A stretch of 64,000 nt of DNA from the NCBI GenBank assembly GCA_039025235.1, contig JBCCOS010000003.1, forward strand, positions 62,001-126,000, read 5' to 3'. Positions 35,427 to 44,748 of this stretch are shown here, in pieces. Positions within the stretch are counted from its first letter, which is position 1. Each line of letters begins with the position of its first letter. The translations under genes and the position numbers were made by a program. Below the pieces are notes generated by a model. That model did no database searches. It was given only the letters and a program-made list of their open reading frames with translations, and had not been told where the DNA came from. Source of the DNA: MED-G105 sp039025235 (GTDB taxonomy: Bacteria > Pseudomonadota > Alphaproteobacteria > Caulobacterales > Parvularculaceae).

Positions 35427-37208
35427 TTAGTGTACACCCTCTTTTGGGGCGGCTTCTTTGGCCGACGTGTCCATTGGCGTATCCGTTGACGGCGGTGTCC
35501 CTAGCTCTGTTTCTGATTTGTCACCCGATGCCGATTTAGTCGTATCTTCAGACGACGCTGTCACGCCATTCGCCTCGGTATCTTCAGTATCCGATTGCTC
35601 ATTTGCACCACTCGTGTCTGATTGCGTCGCCGTTTCGCTATTCTCTGATGGTTCAGCCTCGGGCGCTTCTTTGGCGTCGGCTATGTTTTCATTTTCATCT
35701 TTTGTTGCGTCGTCAATATCATCTGGGGAATTTGCTGTTGCTGTATTTGCCTCGCTATCGGACGGGGCTTGAATGCTTGCACTGGCTATATCATCTGTGT
35801 GCGTGTCGTCACGTTTCGGCTGTTCGTCGTCCGGGTCGGCTGTGTCGCCAGGAGGCGTGGTCAGTGCGGCAACCGGCGGCGCGAGGCGTTTCAAATCATC
35901 TTGGGATAGGCCCTGGGGCTCAACGTCGATAGGGGCTGGGCTAAGGCGTCCGTCGTTGCGATAATCGCGGACGAGCTGGGCCCAGCCGGTGCGGGAGTAA
36001 GAGAACACGCCATCAACGCCTGGCGTTGGATCACGCTCGGCGGACGCCGCACGGGCAAGCCATGGCCGGGCTGCGGTATCGCCATGGGCTTTTGCCACAA
36101 CGTCTGCCATCAGCGTGCAATTTTGTGCGGTTGCCTTGTCCGTTAGAATTTTTTCAAGGGCTGGAATAGCTTGTTCATAGTCAGCTTCCAGAATAAAGGC
36201 GCGCGCGAGCGCCAAGGCACTTTCAGGGGCCTCCGTATGGCGGTTTGCAAGCTTGCGTAGTAGCGCCGTTGCTTTTTTGCTTTCGCTTGGTCCGTAAAGA
36301 TTCACCAGTACACTGATGATAGATGTATGGGGCTTTGCAGCAAAAGCATTCTCCAGGGCCTTTTCAGCCCGGCCACTGCGGCCGCCGTCATGGTGAAGAC
36401 GGGCAACGAGAACCGCCGCTGGTGAAAACCCTGGTGCGACCTTCAGCGCTTTTTCTGCATCGGCGAGCGCTCCCGCTTTGTCATCACTGTCGAATGAGGC
36501 ATAGGCTTCTGCCGTCAACAAAGCCGCCTCGGCGCGCTTTGCCTGATCGGGGGCGATGGTTTTGTTTTTTGTCGCCGGTTTCAAATAACTGCGTGCCTCC
36601 CCCCAAGCGCCGCGATCCAGTGCAAGGTCGAAGACGCTTTCAAAGGCCCAACTGGCATTGGGTCGAAGCGAGAACGCGCGTTCTGCATAACCTCTTGCGG
36701 TCTCAGCATCTTCCTCGCGTAAGGCTTTTGCGTAGAGGCCCCGTAAGCCAAGAAACTCCGTCTCCGGTGCTTCTAGCATGGCAGAGAAGCTCTTACCTGC
36801 TGTTTCGTCGTCGCCAGAGAGTTGTGCGGCCTGTGCCGTTAAAAGCCGTGTCATGGCCCCTTCGCCAAGATTACGACGGGCGATGCGGGCATGGTGCATT
36901 GCCCCTGATCCATCGCCGGCGGCAACGGATTCCAGCCCACGGGTCAGGGCGGCCATGCCCCGCTCACGCCGATTGCGCGCGCGTTCGGCTCGGATCTTGC
37001 CGGGCATTGCCATAACGTCTTTAATAACGGCTGTTGCGGCAACGGTAATGAGAAAGCACACTAAGACCGACCCGAGGGCAAGGCCCGCTGTCGAACTGAT
37101 TTTCTGTCCAAAAATTATGGTTTCAAAACGACCATTCAAGGTCGCCAGCCAGGTGAAAATGCCAGCGATAAAGATACCCCACAAGATGAAAATCAAAATA
37201 CGGAGCAT
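35427..37208 (-). CDS. hemY: HemY-family TPR membrane protein
   Basis: 593 aa. Begins with two membrane helices (MLRILIFILWGIFIAGIFTW and about 40-60) joined by the HemY_N motif LNGRFETIIFGQKI, then TPR-like helices (AEKALKVAPGFSPAAVLVAR and similar, about 100-380). In proteobacteria this protein is encoded with hemC/hemD and is tied to haem synthesis, though its biochemistry is unclear; it is not the Gram-positive HemY oxidase. The last 160 residues are a highly acidic Ser/Thr/Asp/Glu tail that is longer than usual. It forms a minus-strand cluster with the mitofilin-like gene and hemD. Confidence 0.92.
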   Translation of the reverse strand: MLRILIFILWGIFIAGIFTWLATLNGRFETIIFGQKISSTAGLALGSVLVCFLITVAATAVIKDVMAMPGKIRAERARNRRERGMAALTRGLESVAAGDGSGAMHHARIARRNLGEGAMTRLLTAQAAQLSGDDETAGKSFSAMLEAPETEFLGLRGLYAKALREEDAETARGYAERAFSLRPNASWAFESVFDLALDRGAWGEARSYLKPATKNKTIAPDQAKRAEAALLTAEAYASFDSDDKAGALADAEKALKVAPGFSPAAVLVARLHHDGGRSGRAEKALENAFAAKPHTSIISVLVNLYGPSESKKATALLRKLANRHTEAPESALALARAFILEADYEQAIPALEKILTDKATAQNCTLMADVVAKAHGDTAARPWLARAASAERDPTPGVDGVFSYSRTGWAQLVRDYRNDGRLSPAPIDVEPQGLSQDDLKRLAPPVAALTTPPGDTADPDDEQPKRDDTHTDDIASASIQAPSDSEANTATANSPDDIDDATKDENENIADAKEAPEAEPSENSETATQSDTSGANEQSDTEDTEANGVTASSEDTTKSASGDKSETELGTPPSTDTPMDTSAKEAAPKEGVH

Positions 37209-37379
37209 GGCGTCACGTCCCTAATCTGTGTCCATGGATTGGATGAGGAGATCGTATCGCCGCCGATACATCTCCGATCGGTTATTTTAACCGTAATTTC
37301 ATATCGGCGCCACCCGCAGAGGGTTGTCCGTGATTTGCTCCACTGTGTGGGCCAAATCCACTTAAGTCGTTACTTGAGC

Positions 37380-37392
37380 TAGAAATGCTTTA
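37380..37392. repeat. remnant end of a RIME-like element at the mitofilin stop
   Basis: TAGAAATGCTTTA at 37380-37392 matches the last 13 bases of the element (TGGAAATGCTTTA) with one change; on the minus strand the TAA of TAAAGCATTTC is the mitofilin stop codon. The rest of the element is not visible. Confidence 0.5.
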
Positions 37393-39342
37393 GTCCCCAA
37401 GGGCGGTAAGGAATGTTGCGTTCAGTTCATTAAGCGCTTCATTGGCACCGAGGTTGGCATTGGCTTTTGCAACCCATGGTTCGAAAACCGCTGCGGCGGA
37501 GCCTTTCAGGTCGCCAAGATATTCCAACGCTTTGCTAAGATTATCTTTACGCAAACTGTCCTCAGCGCGTGACAGGATCGCTGGGGTATTATCGCCTTCC
37601 GTAAAGTTCGCGGGTCGGACTGTGACGATGCCTGATAGGTTCGCAAACATTGACGACAGCGCGTCCGTCGCGCCTGCACTCTTCTCAGCTGCGATAGCGG
37701 CATCGGCAACCGGGTCAAAGTCTGATTTCAACTCGCCAAGGGTTGGAACACCGGTTTCAGCGTATTGCGTGAGCGCCGCGACCCCATCAACATCGGGGGC
37801 TAACCGTGATAGGACAGAGAGTTCGTTGACATAGGGCTCCCCGGTTTCAACCGTACGGGCAAGGGCTGTTAAGGCGAGCGCTGCGGCGGCTTGTCCGCCG
37901 TTTGAACTTGGCCCGTCAGCGTTTGCCCCGGTGAGGCGTTCTTCTAAGGCAGCAATTTGTGCCGCGGTTTGTTCAAGTTTGACCGCGAGCTCTTGTTGAA
38001 AACTCGCCTGTAACTCAGCAATGGTCGCGGCTTGTTGGGCTGATGTCTCCCGCTCCTCTGCAAGGGCCGCAGCGAATTCACTGGCTTGTGCTTCAAACGC
38101 ATTGCGCAGGGCCTGGATCTCTGCTTTTAGCGCGTCTGCATTCTCGCCTGTTGTGCCAGATTTTTGTGTACCCGTTTCTTGTGTGCTTTCGGACGCGACA
38201 GTATCGGCGGAATCATCCGCATTCTGCGCGTCTATTGTTTCATCGGTTTGGGTCAGAGCACTCTCTTCATCAATTGACGTGTCCGCATTATCGGTAGCGG
38301 TTGTTTCTGCTTTTTCTGGGTCTGGCTTTTCTGTACCTGGCTTTTCCGTATCTGGCTCGTCTGAACCTTCCTCGTTCTCAGCGCCTTCCGCTGCCGTACC
38401 GATTGCGTTGACGCCGTCTGTTGCCTCCGAGGTCATGGCCTCTGGTGTCGCCTCTTGTGTCGCTTCCTCTTTGTCTGCTGTCTCTGAATCAGGCGTCTCG
38501 GCTGCCGTTTCGGTGTCGGTTTTTTCCGTATCATCCGAGGCGGTATCATTCTGCTCTTCAATGGTGTCCAGAACGGCCTTTGCTGCGGACTTAAAACCAG
38601 CATTTGCGTCACCCGTTTCAGGTGCCGGTGGTAATTCGGTGATGGTCCCTTCAGCTTGGTCCGTGTCAGGCAAGGCGGCGGCTGCAACCTTCGTTTGGTC
38701 ACTAACGTCGTTCAGTATTTTCTCAACTGGACTTTCACCTGTGTCCCTATCGCCGCCTGCGGTCGTCTCTAGTTCGATGGGGGCATCGGTTGGTGCCGTA
38801 CTATCGTCGCTTAGTGCTTGCGAGCCTTCAACGGTCGTCTGTTCTTCAATAACTTGTTTTGCGGTTTCCCCGCTGCTTGTTGGTGTTGTGCCATCGCGAT
38901 CCAAAAGGGCAGCGCCAATGATAACAATACCGGCAATCGCTGTTGCCCCAATGATAATTAAACCGGGAGAGATGCCTTTCGACTTTTCAACAGTATTATC
39001 CGTAGAATGATCATCATCGTCAGTTTTGGTATCTTCGGCGTCATCAGGTGTTGTCTCATCATCACGAGCGGCTTCTGTTGCGCCGTCGCTGACGAGTTCA
39101 GCCTCGACCTCTTCGACATTTTTGGTGTCGTCTTTTGTTTCGCTATCGGCATCCGTGCCAGATTCTTTCCCAGATTTCGTGCCAGAATCCATGCCAGAAT
39201 CCGTGCCGTTATCCTTATCCGCAGATGTTGCCTCGGTGTCACCTGCCTGAGACTCAGTTGTGTTTTCTGAATTCTCGGATGTCACTTTTGTGTCATTCGA
39301 TTGATCTTCTTTTTTGTTTTCATTTTCATCGGAGTGAGGCAT
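37390..39342 (-). CDS. mitofilin-like (MICOS/Mic60 homologue) inner-membrane protein
   Basis: About 650 aa. Alphaproteobacterial relatives of mitofilin lie between hemD and hemY, as here, and shape intracytoplasmic membranes. N-terminal half is extremely acidic, with direct repeats of SGTxSGxE and TEKPxTEKP type (near 35-60 and 330-350). One membrane helix at about 130-150 (GLIIIGATAIAGIVIIGAAL) is followed by another acidic tract, a coiled coil (about 410-480, IQALRNAFEAQASEFAAALA) and the conserved C-terminal domain (EPYVNELSVLSRLAPDVDGV to ANANLGANEALNELNATFL). The ATG at 39342 follows AGGGAGA. Its stop codon coincides with a repeat-element end. Confidence 0.85.
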   Translation of the reverse strand: MPHSDENENKKEDQSNDTKVTSENSENTTESQAGDTEATSADKDNGTDSGMDSGTKSGKESGTDADSETKDDTKNVEEVEAELVSDGATEAARDDETTPDDAEDTKTDDDDHSTDNTVEKSKGISPGLIIIGATAIAGIVIIGAALLDRDGTTPTSSGETAKQVIEEQTTVEGSQALSDDSTAPTDAPIELETTAGGDRDTGESPVEKILNDVSDQTKVAAAALPDTDQAEGTITELPPAPETGDANAGFKSAAKAVLDTIEEQNDTASDDTEKTDTETAAETPDSETADKEEATQEATPEAMTSEATDGVNAIGTAAEGAENEEGSDEPDTEKPGTEKPDPEKAETTATDNADTSIDEESALTQTDETIDAQNADDSADTVASESTQETGTQKSGTTGENADALKAEIQALRNAFEAQASEFAAALAEERETSAQQAATIAELQASFQQELAVKLEQTAAQIAALEERLTGANADGPSSNGGQAAAALALTALARTVETGEPYVNELSVLSRLAPDVDGVAALTQYAETGVPTLGELKSDFDPVADAAIAAEKSAGATDALSSMFANLSGIVTVRPANFTEGDNTPAILSRAEDSLRKDNLSKALEYLGDLKGSAAAVFEPWVAKANANLGANEALNELNATFLTALGD

Positions 39343-39447
39343 CGGGTTCTCCCTGGACGTGGCAAGCATCAAACAACAATATGGTTTGACGAGAATTAAG
39401 TAGACTATTCTTGTCTTGTCGTAACTAACTCTTTGCGCATTTTATGT

Positions 39448-40230
39448 TCAAGGCGCAGCTGCATGAATTCCGCGTGTTATGAGTTTTATAAATGGGTCTT
39501 CGGCGTCATTGATTTCATCGGCGATTACGATGCGCGACCAATCCGCAATGGATGCTGCTTCACCTATGGGAGCTTTTAAACAAACCGCGGCTATTTTTTT
39601 GAAACGATCCGACGCGCCAGCCGCTTGTGTCTGGGCAATGAACAGTTGGGCAGAACGCGCAGAATAAAAAAGGGCGAGAACCTCGCGCTGTTCCGACAGC
39701 GCATTATCAATGGCGCTCAAGGTCTGTGGCGATATGCGCTCACGCGCTGTCGCCTCATAAATAACCTCACGGCGAGAAGAGATGCCGTGTTCTTGCAACA
39801 ACGCGCAAAGGTCGCCAGCGCGGTGGACGCCCGCCACATGTAACACGGTGCCCGTTGTTTGGGGCTGGAAAATAGGGGCGCTTGAAATGAGCCGTGCAAG
39901 CGCCCTTACATCGCCATCGGCCGCGTTGACGTTGGTGAACCCAGCGGTCGCCGCCGCCTTTGCCGTCGCCGGACCTACGGCAAACACCGGCAATTCACGT
40001 CGGTCCGACTTTTCCGCAAAAGCTCTGACGCCATTGGCTGAGGTGAAAGCAAGGCTTGTGACGTTCGTCATATCAACCGCAACATCATTCGGCGCGATGT
40101 CCATAACGGGGGCAAAATGCGCGTCCTCGCCAATTTCCGCCAGTGACTGTATGAGAGATGGGCCGTCCGGCGCGGGCCGGGTCACGATGATGAGCCGTTT
40201 TGCGGTATGATCGGGGCGGCTATCCTGCAT
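39448..40230 (-). CDS. hemD: uroporphyrinogen-III synthase
   Basis: 260 aa. Converts hydroxymethylbilane to uroporphyrinogen III, the last common step of tetrapyrrole synthesis. Seen: RLIIVTRPAPDGPSLIQSLA at the N-terminus, SLAFTSANGVRAFAEKSDRR (classic HemD motif), LPVFAVGPATAKAAATAGFT and ALFYSARSAQLFIAQTQAAG. Low sequence conservation is normal for the family; context with HemY and mitofilin makes the call firm. hemC, normally adjacent, is not between hemD and tsaD here. Confidence 0.92.
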   Translation of the reverse strand: MQDSRPDHTAKRLIIVTRPAPDGPSLIQSLAEIGEDAHFAPVMDIAPNDVAVDMTNVTSLAFTSANGVRAFAEKSDRRELPVFAVGPATAKAAATAGFTNVNAADGDVRALARLISSAPIFQPQTTGTVLHVAGVHRAGDLCALLQEHGISSRREVIYEATARERISPQTLSAIDNALSEQREVLALFYSARSAQLFIAQTQAAGASDRFKKIAAVCLKAPIGEAASIADWSRIVIADEINDAEDPFIKLITRGIHAAAP

Positions 40231-40349
40231 ATGTTTTTCTTAACGGTAGGGGCTTTGGTTGCCCTCAGAGAGGAGAACGACGTCAATCGTTTCTGGCGAC
40301 AGCCAGCGTCTTATTTTTGTCTATTCATCGTTTTGGAATATAAGCGCGC

Positions 40350-41471
40350 ATGACGAGCATAACCATACTTGGAATTGAAAGTAGTTGCGATGAAACGGCG
40401 GTGGCCGTGGTTCGGCGCAATCCCGATGGACAATATCGTGTGTTGTCTAACGAGGTTTGGTCCCAGACGGAGGCCCATGCGCCCTATGGTGGCGTCGTCC
40501 CTGAAATCGCCGCACGCAGCCATGTTGAGCGGATCGACGGTTTGATGGTGGCCGCTCTGGAAAACGCATCAACCGAACCGGGGGAGATTGATGCAGTCGC
40601 AGCCACGGCGGGCCCGGGGCTTGTTGGGGGCGTGATGGTGGGCCTAACCGCGGCAAAGGGTTTTGCGTTAGCCCACGACCTTCCCCTCTTACCCGTCAAT
40701 CATCTGGAAGGGCACGCTCTATCGGTCCATCTTACTCAGCAAACAAACTATCCTTATCTTTTGCTTCTTGTTTCCGGCGGGCATACGCAGCTTATCGCGG
40801 TTGAGGGGCTCGGACAGTATCATCGAATGGGCACAACGATTGATGATGCTGCTGGAGAGGCTTTTGACAAAACCGCAAAACTGCTGGGACTGGGACAACC
40901 CGGCGGCCCTATGATTGAACGCGCGGCAACGGGTGGTCGGGCCGATCGTTTTGCGTTACCGAAACCACTCGCGAAACGTGATGGCGCGGACTTTTCTTTC
41001 TCCGGATTGAAAACGGCGGTGCGGCTAGCGGTCGAGGGATTATCGTCGCCCACAGGACAAGACGTCGCCGACATTGCCGCGTCGTTTCAAGCAGCAGCGG
41101 CGCGCCATCTCGCTGATCGGACGGCCCGCGCCATGGAACTGTTTGATCAGAAATATAGAAAGTCCACTCAATTAGGGCACGACAGAGACTGGCCGCTTGT
41201 CGTTGCTGGAGGGGTTGCAGCCAATTGTACAATCAAAGCGGCGCTGTCAGATATTTGTTCCGTAAGGGGCTGGGTCTTATCTGCGCCGCCGGTGAAATTC
41301 TGTACCGACAATGGTGCGATGATCGGTGTTGCCGGTGCGGAACGCTTTGCCGCTGGTCTTATTCCTGAGCGCGATGAAGCGCTTGCATTTGCTCCCCGCG
41401 CGCGCTGGCCTTTAGCGCCGCCGCCTATGGGCGCAGAACATGGTGGTGGCAAAAAAGGCCCAAAAGCCTGA
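40350..41471 (+). CDS. tsaD: tRNA N6-adenosine threonylcarbamoyltransferase TsaD
   Basis: 373 aa catalytic subunit for t6A37, working with TsaB (13 kb upstream in this window), TsaE and TsaC. ASKHA fold: ILGIESSCDETAVAVVRRNP, metal-binding VNHLEGHALSVHLTQQTNYP (two His), LLLLVSGGHTQLIAVEGLG and LVVAGGVAANCTIKAALSDI. The C-terminus ends in a Gly/Lys-rich tail. Divergent from hemD; gpsA starts about 60 bp downstream on the same strand. Confidence 0.97.
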   Translation: MTSITILGIESSCDETAVAVVRRNPDGQYRVLSNEVWSQTEAHAPYGGVVPEIAARSHVERIDGLMVAALENASTEPGEIDAVAATAGPGLVGGVMVGLTAAKGFALAHDLPLLPVNHLEGHALSVHLTQQTNYPYLLLLVSGGHTQLIAVEGLGQYHRMGTTIDDAAGEAFDKTAKLLGLGQPGGPMIERAATGGRADRFALPKPLAKRDGADFSFSGLKTAVRLAVEGLSSPTGQDVADIAASFQAAAARHLADRTARAMELFDQKYRKSTQLGHDRDWPLVVAGGVAANCTIKAALSDICSVRGWVLSAPPVKFCTDNGAMIGVAGAERFAAGLIPERDEALAFAPRARWPLAPPPMGAEHGGGKKGPKA

Positions 41472-41534
41472 AGATTGGCTATTCAAAGACCTTACATGCT
41501 TGACGCACCCTTTCAGTCTCCGGCATGGGAGAGT

Positions 41535-42566
41535 ATGTCCGACACAGCTCATTTTGAACGCGTTATTGTTTACGGGGGTGGCGCCTGGGGGACGGCCCTT
41601 GCTCAATTGATGGCCCCAAAAGGTGTATCCGTATCGATATTAATGCGCAATGCTAAAGCCGCCTTAGGCATTAATACCGATCGAGAGAACCGACTTTATT
41701 TGCCAGGCATTGCACTGCATGAAAATATCGTTGCCGTAACAGATGCGGATGCCGTTATCGGAGCCGCAGACGCTCTGGTATATGCAGGGCCCGCGCAAGC
41801 GGCGCGTGATATCTTGCAGACCCTCTTTGATGCCTATCGCGTAACGCGATCCAGTACCGGTGAACAATTCCCGGTCTTGCTTTGTTCAAAAGGATTAGAG
41901 CGTTCATCAGGCTTACCCCTGTCGACTGTTTTGTCCGAGGCCTTTCCGAAAGCAGCAAAGGCGGTTTTATCAGGCCCAAGTTTTGCCCACGATGTTGCGT
42001 CTGGTTTGCCGACAGCAGTGACGCTAGCCGCCAGCGATCCTGGTGTTGGCGCGCGCTGGTCAAGAACGCTGTCAGGTCCCAGTTTTAGACTTTATTCGAC
42101 AACGGATATTTTGGGCGTTGAGCTTGGCGGCGCGATGAAGAATGTATTGGCCATTGCGGCGGGCGCGGCGCAAGGCGCAGGCCTCGGCGAAAGTGCCCGC
42201 GCGGCAGTTATTGCCCGCGGTTTTTCAGAGTTTCAAAAATTAGGGGCAACCCTCGGTGCACGAACTGAAACAATGGCCGGTTTGTCAGGTCTTGGTGATC
42301 TTATCCTGACAGCGACCTCTAAAGCATCGCGCAATATGTCCCTCGGGTTTGAATTGGGCCAGGGACGTTCTTTTGCCGATATTCAAGGGGATCGTTCGAC
42401 GGTGAGTGAGGGCGCGGCGACGGCAGCTGCTATTGTCGAGCTTGGTCGCGCAAACAATATCGATGCGCCACTTGCAAAGGCTGTTGCAGACCTCATCGAT
42501 GGCGTTCGCGATATCAATCAGATTAAGGATGATTTATTGGCTCGACCCGCAAAAAGCGAAGCATAA
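41535..42566 (+). CDS. gpsA: glycerol-3-phosphate dehydrogenase [NAD(P)+]
   Basis: About 343 aa. Makes sn-glycerol 3-phosphate for phospholipids from dihydroxyacetone phosphate. Rossmann motif VIVYGGGAWGTALAQLMAPK, catalytic-region GVELGGAMKNVLAIAAGAAQ, GLSGLGDLILTATSKASRN. The conserved start fits the ATG at 41535; a TTG at 41475 and ATG at 41496 would lengthen the N-terminus. Linkage to tsaD is the common alphaproteobacterial arrangement. The 3-prime gap holds a repeat element. Confidence 0.95.
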   Translation: MSDTAHFERVIVYGGGAWGTALAQLMAPKGVSVSILMRNAKAALGINTDRENRLYLPGIALHENIVAVTDADAVIGAADALVYAGPAQAARDILQTLFDAYRVTRSSTGEQFPVLLCSKGLERSSGLPLSTVLSEAFPKAAKAVLSGPSFAHDVASGLPTAVTLAASDPGVGARWSRTLSGPSFRLYSTTDILGVELGGAMKNVLAIAAGAAQGAGLGESARAAVIARGFSEFQKLGATLGARTETMAGLSGLGDLILTATSKASRNMSLGFELGQGRSFADIQGDRSTVSEGAATAAAIVELGRANNIDAPLAKAVADLIDGVRDINQIKDDLLARPAKSEA

Positions 42567-42635
42567 ACAGGGCTTCGACCTAATAGTAAGGTTAGCCTTA
42601 ACGAAAAGTAGACCTCGACCGCAAGCAGCGTTTTT

Positions 42636-42776
42636 TAAAGCGTCGACACTTCAATTGGAATCGGGACGACGTTTAAAGCGCTTCTGTTTCAATTGGAATC
42701 AGAACGGCGCTTTAAGTTTTTGATTTTACGCATTTTCTTAACGCCAACCGCACACACTTGGCTTGTAAATGCTTTA
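42636..42776 (+). repeat. RIME-like element, copy 9: extra hairpin 1 plus full element
   Basis: A solo hairpin 1 (TAAAGCGTCG at 42636 pairing with CGACGTTTA near 42676) shares its last bases with a complete element from 42674 (TAAAGCGC...GGCGCTTTA, linker, GCATTTTC...GTAAATGC, ending GCTTTA at 42776). The final TTA is the TAA stop of the small membrane protein on the minus strand. Confidence 0.88.
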
Positions 42777-43166
42777 GGTAAGGTCTTTTTTGCGGAGATA
42801 AGATGCGCAGCTCGCCTCATAAGGACGAGCGGATAATTTTGCGTTCCAGCCAGCAGTCCACGCTTCAGCCGCATCCGCATTTTCCGCGCGGCACATTTCG
42901 TAACCGGTTCGGTATTGTGATGATAAGACGTTCACGTCACTACCGGCCATATTGAAGCCACGGTCGAAGCACCCACAAAGCAGTTTGCGTTTTGTCTTAT
43001 CCATACCCGGGATACCAGCAAGCGTATCTAACCCATCATTATTTGCTTTAGCTTGTTTCGGAGCGCCGCCGATTCCACCGGACAACGTCGTCAGTGCTAC
43101 GATCGCAGCCACGACGATGAACAGCGCTAGGATGCCGCCGAAAATTGCCTCAATTTTACTGCCCAT
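42774..43166 (-). CDS. hypothetical small membrane-anchored, Cys-containing protein
   Basis: About 130 aa from the ATG at 43166, preceded by GAGGGGT. One N-terminal membrane helix (IFGGILALFIVVAAIVALTT) and a short soluble domain with four Cys (LLCGCFDRGFNMAG, GYEMCRAENADAAEAW, EASCASYL), possibly forming disulfides in the periplasm. No family recognised. Lone gene between gpsA and argG. Its TAA stop is the terminal triplet of a repeat element. Confidence 0.65.
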   Translation of the reverse strand: MGSKIEAIFGGILALFIVVAAIVALTTLSGGIGGAPKQAKANNDGLDTLAGIPGMDKTKRKLLCGCFDRGFNMAGSDVNVLSSQYRTGYEMCRAENADAAEAWTAGWNAKLSARPYEASCASYLRKKDLT

Positions 43167-43333
43167 AACGATACCCCTCAACGGACGTCTGCTGTGCCAG
43201 CAGGATGCTTCTTTGGGTTAACTATACAGCGAGGTTGGCCTGTCGGAAAGGTGTCTTGGCGTTTTCCATCACAATCTCCCTGAAAAACCAAAAAGCTTAG
43301 TTTTTTCATGACCTTACCAAGGCATTGCCACGA

Positions 43334-44554
43334 CTAAGTCTTGTGTCGCGCGAGAAGTTTGAGCCGCAGTGCGTTCAGTTTGATGAAGCCTTCGGCGTCT
43401 TTTTGGTCATAAACGGCATCTTCTTCGAATGTGACATGGGCCGCTGAGTATAGTGATTTCGGAGAGGATCGACCGATCACTGTGGCTGCGCCTTTGTACA
43501 GCTTGATTTTGACACTGCCGGAAACATTTTCCTGGCTTTTATCGATGAGCGCCTGCAGCATCTCACGCTCAGGCGAAAACCAGAAGCCATTGTAAATGAG
43601 TTCCGCATAGCGTGGACCTAATTCATCCTTCAGATGACCAGCGCCGCGATCAAGGGTGATTTGTTCAATTCCTCTGTGTGCAGCCAATAGGATAGCACCC
43701 CCTGGCGTTTCATAGATACCCCTGGACTTCATGCCGACAAATCGATTTTCAACAAAATCAAGGCGACCGATTCCGTGCGTGCCACCATATGTATTGAGGC
43801 TTGTAAGTAACGCTGCCGGCGATAGTTCTTTGCCATTGATGGCAACAGCATCTCCGTGCTCAAATGCGATTTCAATAATCTCGGGATCATCTGGCGCATC
43901 TTCTGGAGCGGTGGTTCGTTGGTACACATAATCCGGTGCGGGTTCGGCCGGATCTTCAAGGACTTTCCCCTCAGAAGATGTATGTAAAAGATTGGCGTCC
44001 ACGGAAAATGGTGCTTCACCGCGTTTGTCTTTGGCAATTTCAATTTGATGGGATTCTGCAAAAGCGATCAGTTTATTACGGCTATTAAGGTCCCATTCAC
44101 GCCATGGGGCGATAACTTTGATTGATGGATTTAGGGCGTATGCCGATAATTCAAACCGGACCTGGTCATTGCCTTTGCCTGTCGCGCCATGGGATATGGC
44201 GTCGGCGCTGGTTTTTTCGGCGATCTCGACAAGGCGTTTGGAAATAAGGGGTCGGGCGATTGCCGTGCCCAATTGGTATTCCCCTTCATAAAGGGCATTC
44301 GCGCGCATCATCGGGAAGACAAAGTCGCGAACGAATTCCTCGCGTAAATCTTCGATAAAGATATGCTCTGGCTTTACGCCGGCGCGTTCGGCCTTGATAC
44401 GAGCCGGTTCCAATTCTTCCCCCTGACCAAGGTCAGCAGTAAACGTTACGACTTCGCAGTCATAAGCCGTCTGCAGCCATTTCAGGATGACCGATGTGTC
44501 GAGCCCGCCGGAATAGGCGAGGACGACGCGCTTTATTTCGTCGTGATTTGTCAT
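43334..44554 (-). CDS. argG: argininosuccinate synthase
   Basis: 406 aa, standard length. Joins citrulline and aspartate with ATP in arginine synthesis. P-loop VVLAYSGGLDTSVILKWLQT at the start, then SHGATGKGNDQVRFELSAYA, AFEHGDAVAINGKELSPAAL-type core and VENRFVGMKSRGIYETPGGA. Strong match. It is transcribed alone, divergent from the autotransporter gene. No arginine regulatory site was identified. Confidence 0.97.
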   Translation of the reverse strand: MTNHDEIKRVVLAYSGGLDTSVILKWLQTAYDCEVVTFTADLGQGEELEPARIKAERAGVKPEHIFIEDLREEFVRDFVFPMMRANALYEGEYQLGTAIARPLISKRLVEIAEKTSADAISHGATGKGNDQVRFELSAYALNPSIKVIAPWREWDLNSRNKLIAFAESHQIEIAKDKRGEAPFSVDANLLHTSSEGKVLEDPAEPAPDYVYQRTTAPEDAPDDPEIIEIAFEHGDAVAINGKELSPAALLTSLNTYGGTHGIGRLDFVENRFVGMKSRGIYETPGGAILLAAHRGIEQITLDRGAGHLKDELGPRYAELIYNGFWFSPEREMLQALIDKSQENVSGSVKIKLYKGAATVIGRSSPKSLYSAAHVTFEEDAVYDQKDAEGFIKLNALRLKLLARHKT

Positions 44555-44748
44555 GGCGCGCTTCTTTAGCGCAAAGCGGTGTCGTTGGCGACCCGGTGTG
44601 CGCTATAAAGCTGTTGGCAAGCTGCGCCGAAAAAGTCACATCCCGTAGAACTCCATAAAAATCGCGCGCTCTGCCGTCGGAATCCCTTGACGTTGTCACC
44701 GTCGGATTAAACGCTACAAAAAATAAAAACGAAGAGGTGAGGTGGCCC

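Noticed and set aside
37390..39342. Acidic repeats in the mitofilin gene as evidence of slippage
   Set aside because: The acidic low-complexity N-terminal region is common in this family, so these repeats were not counted among the unusual duplications.
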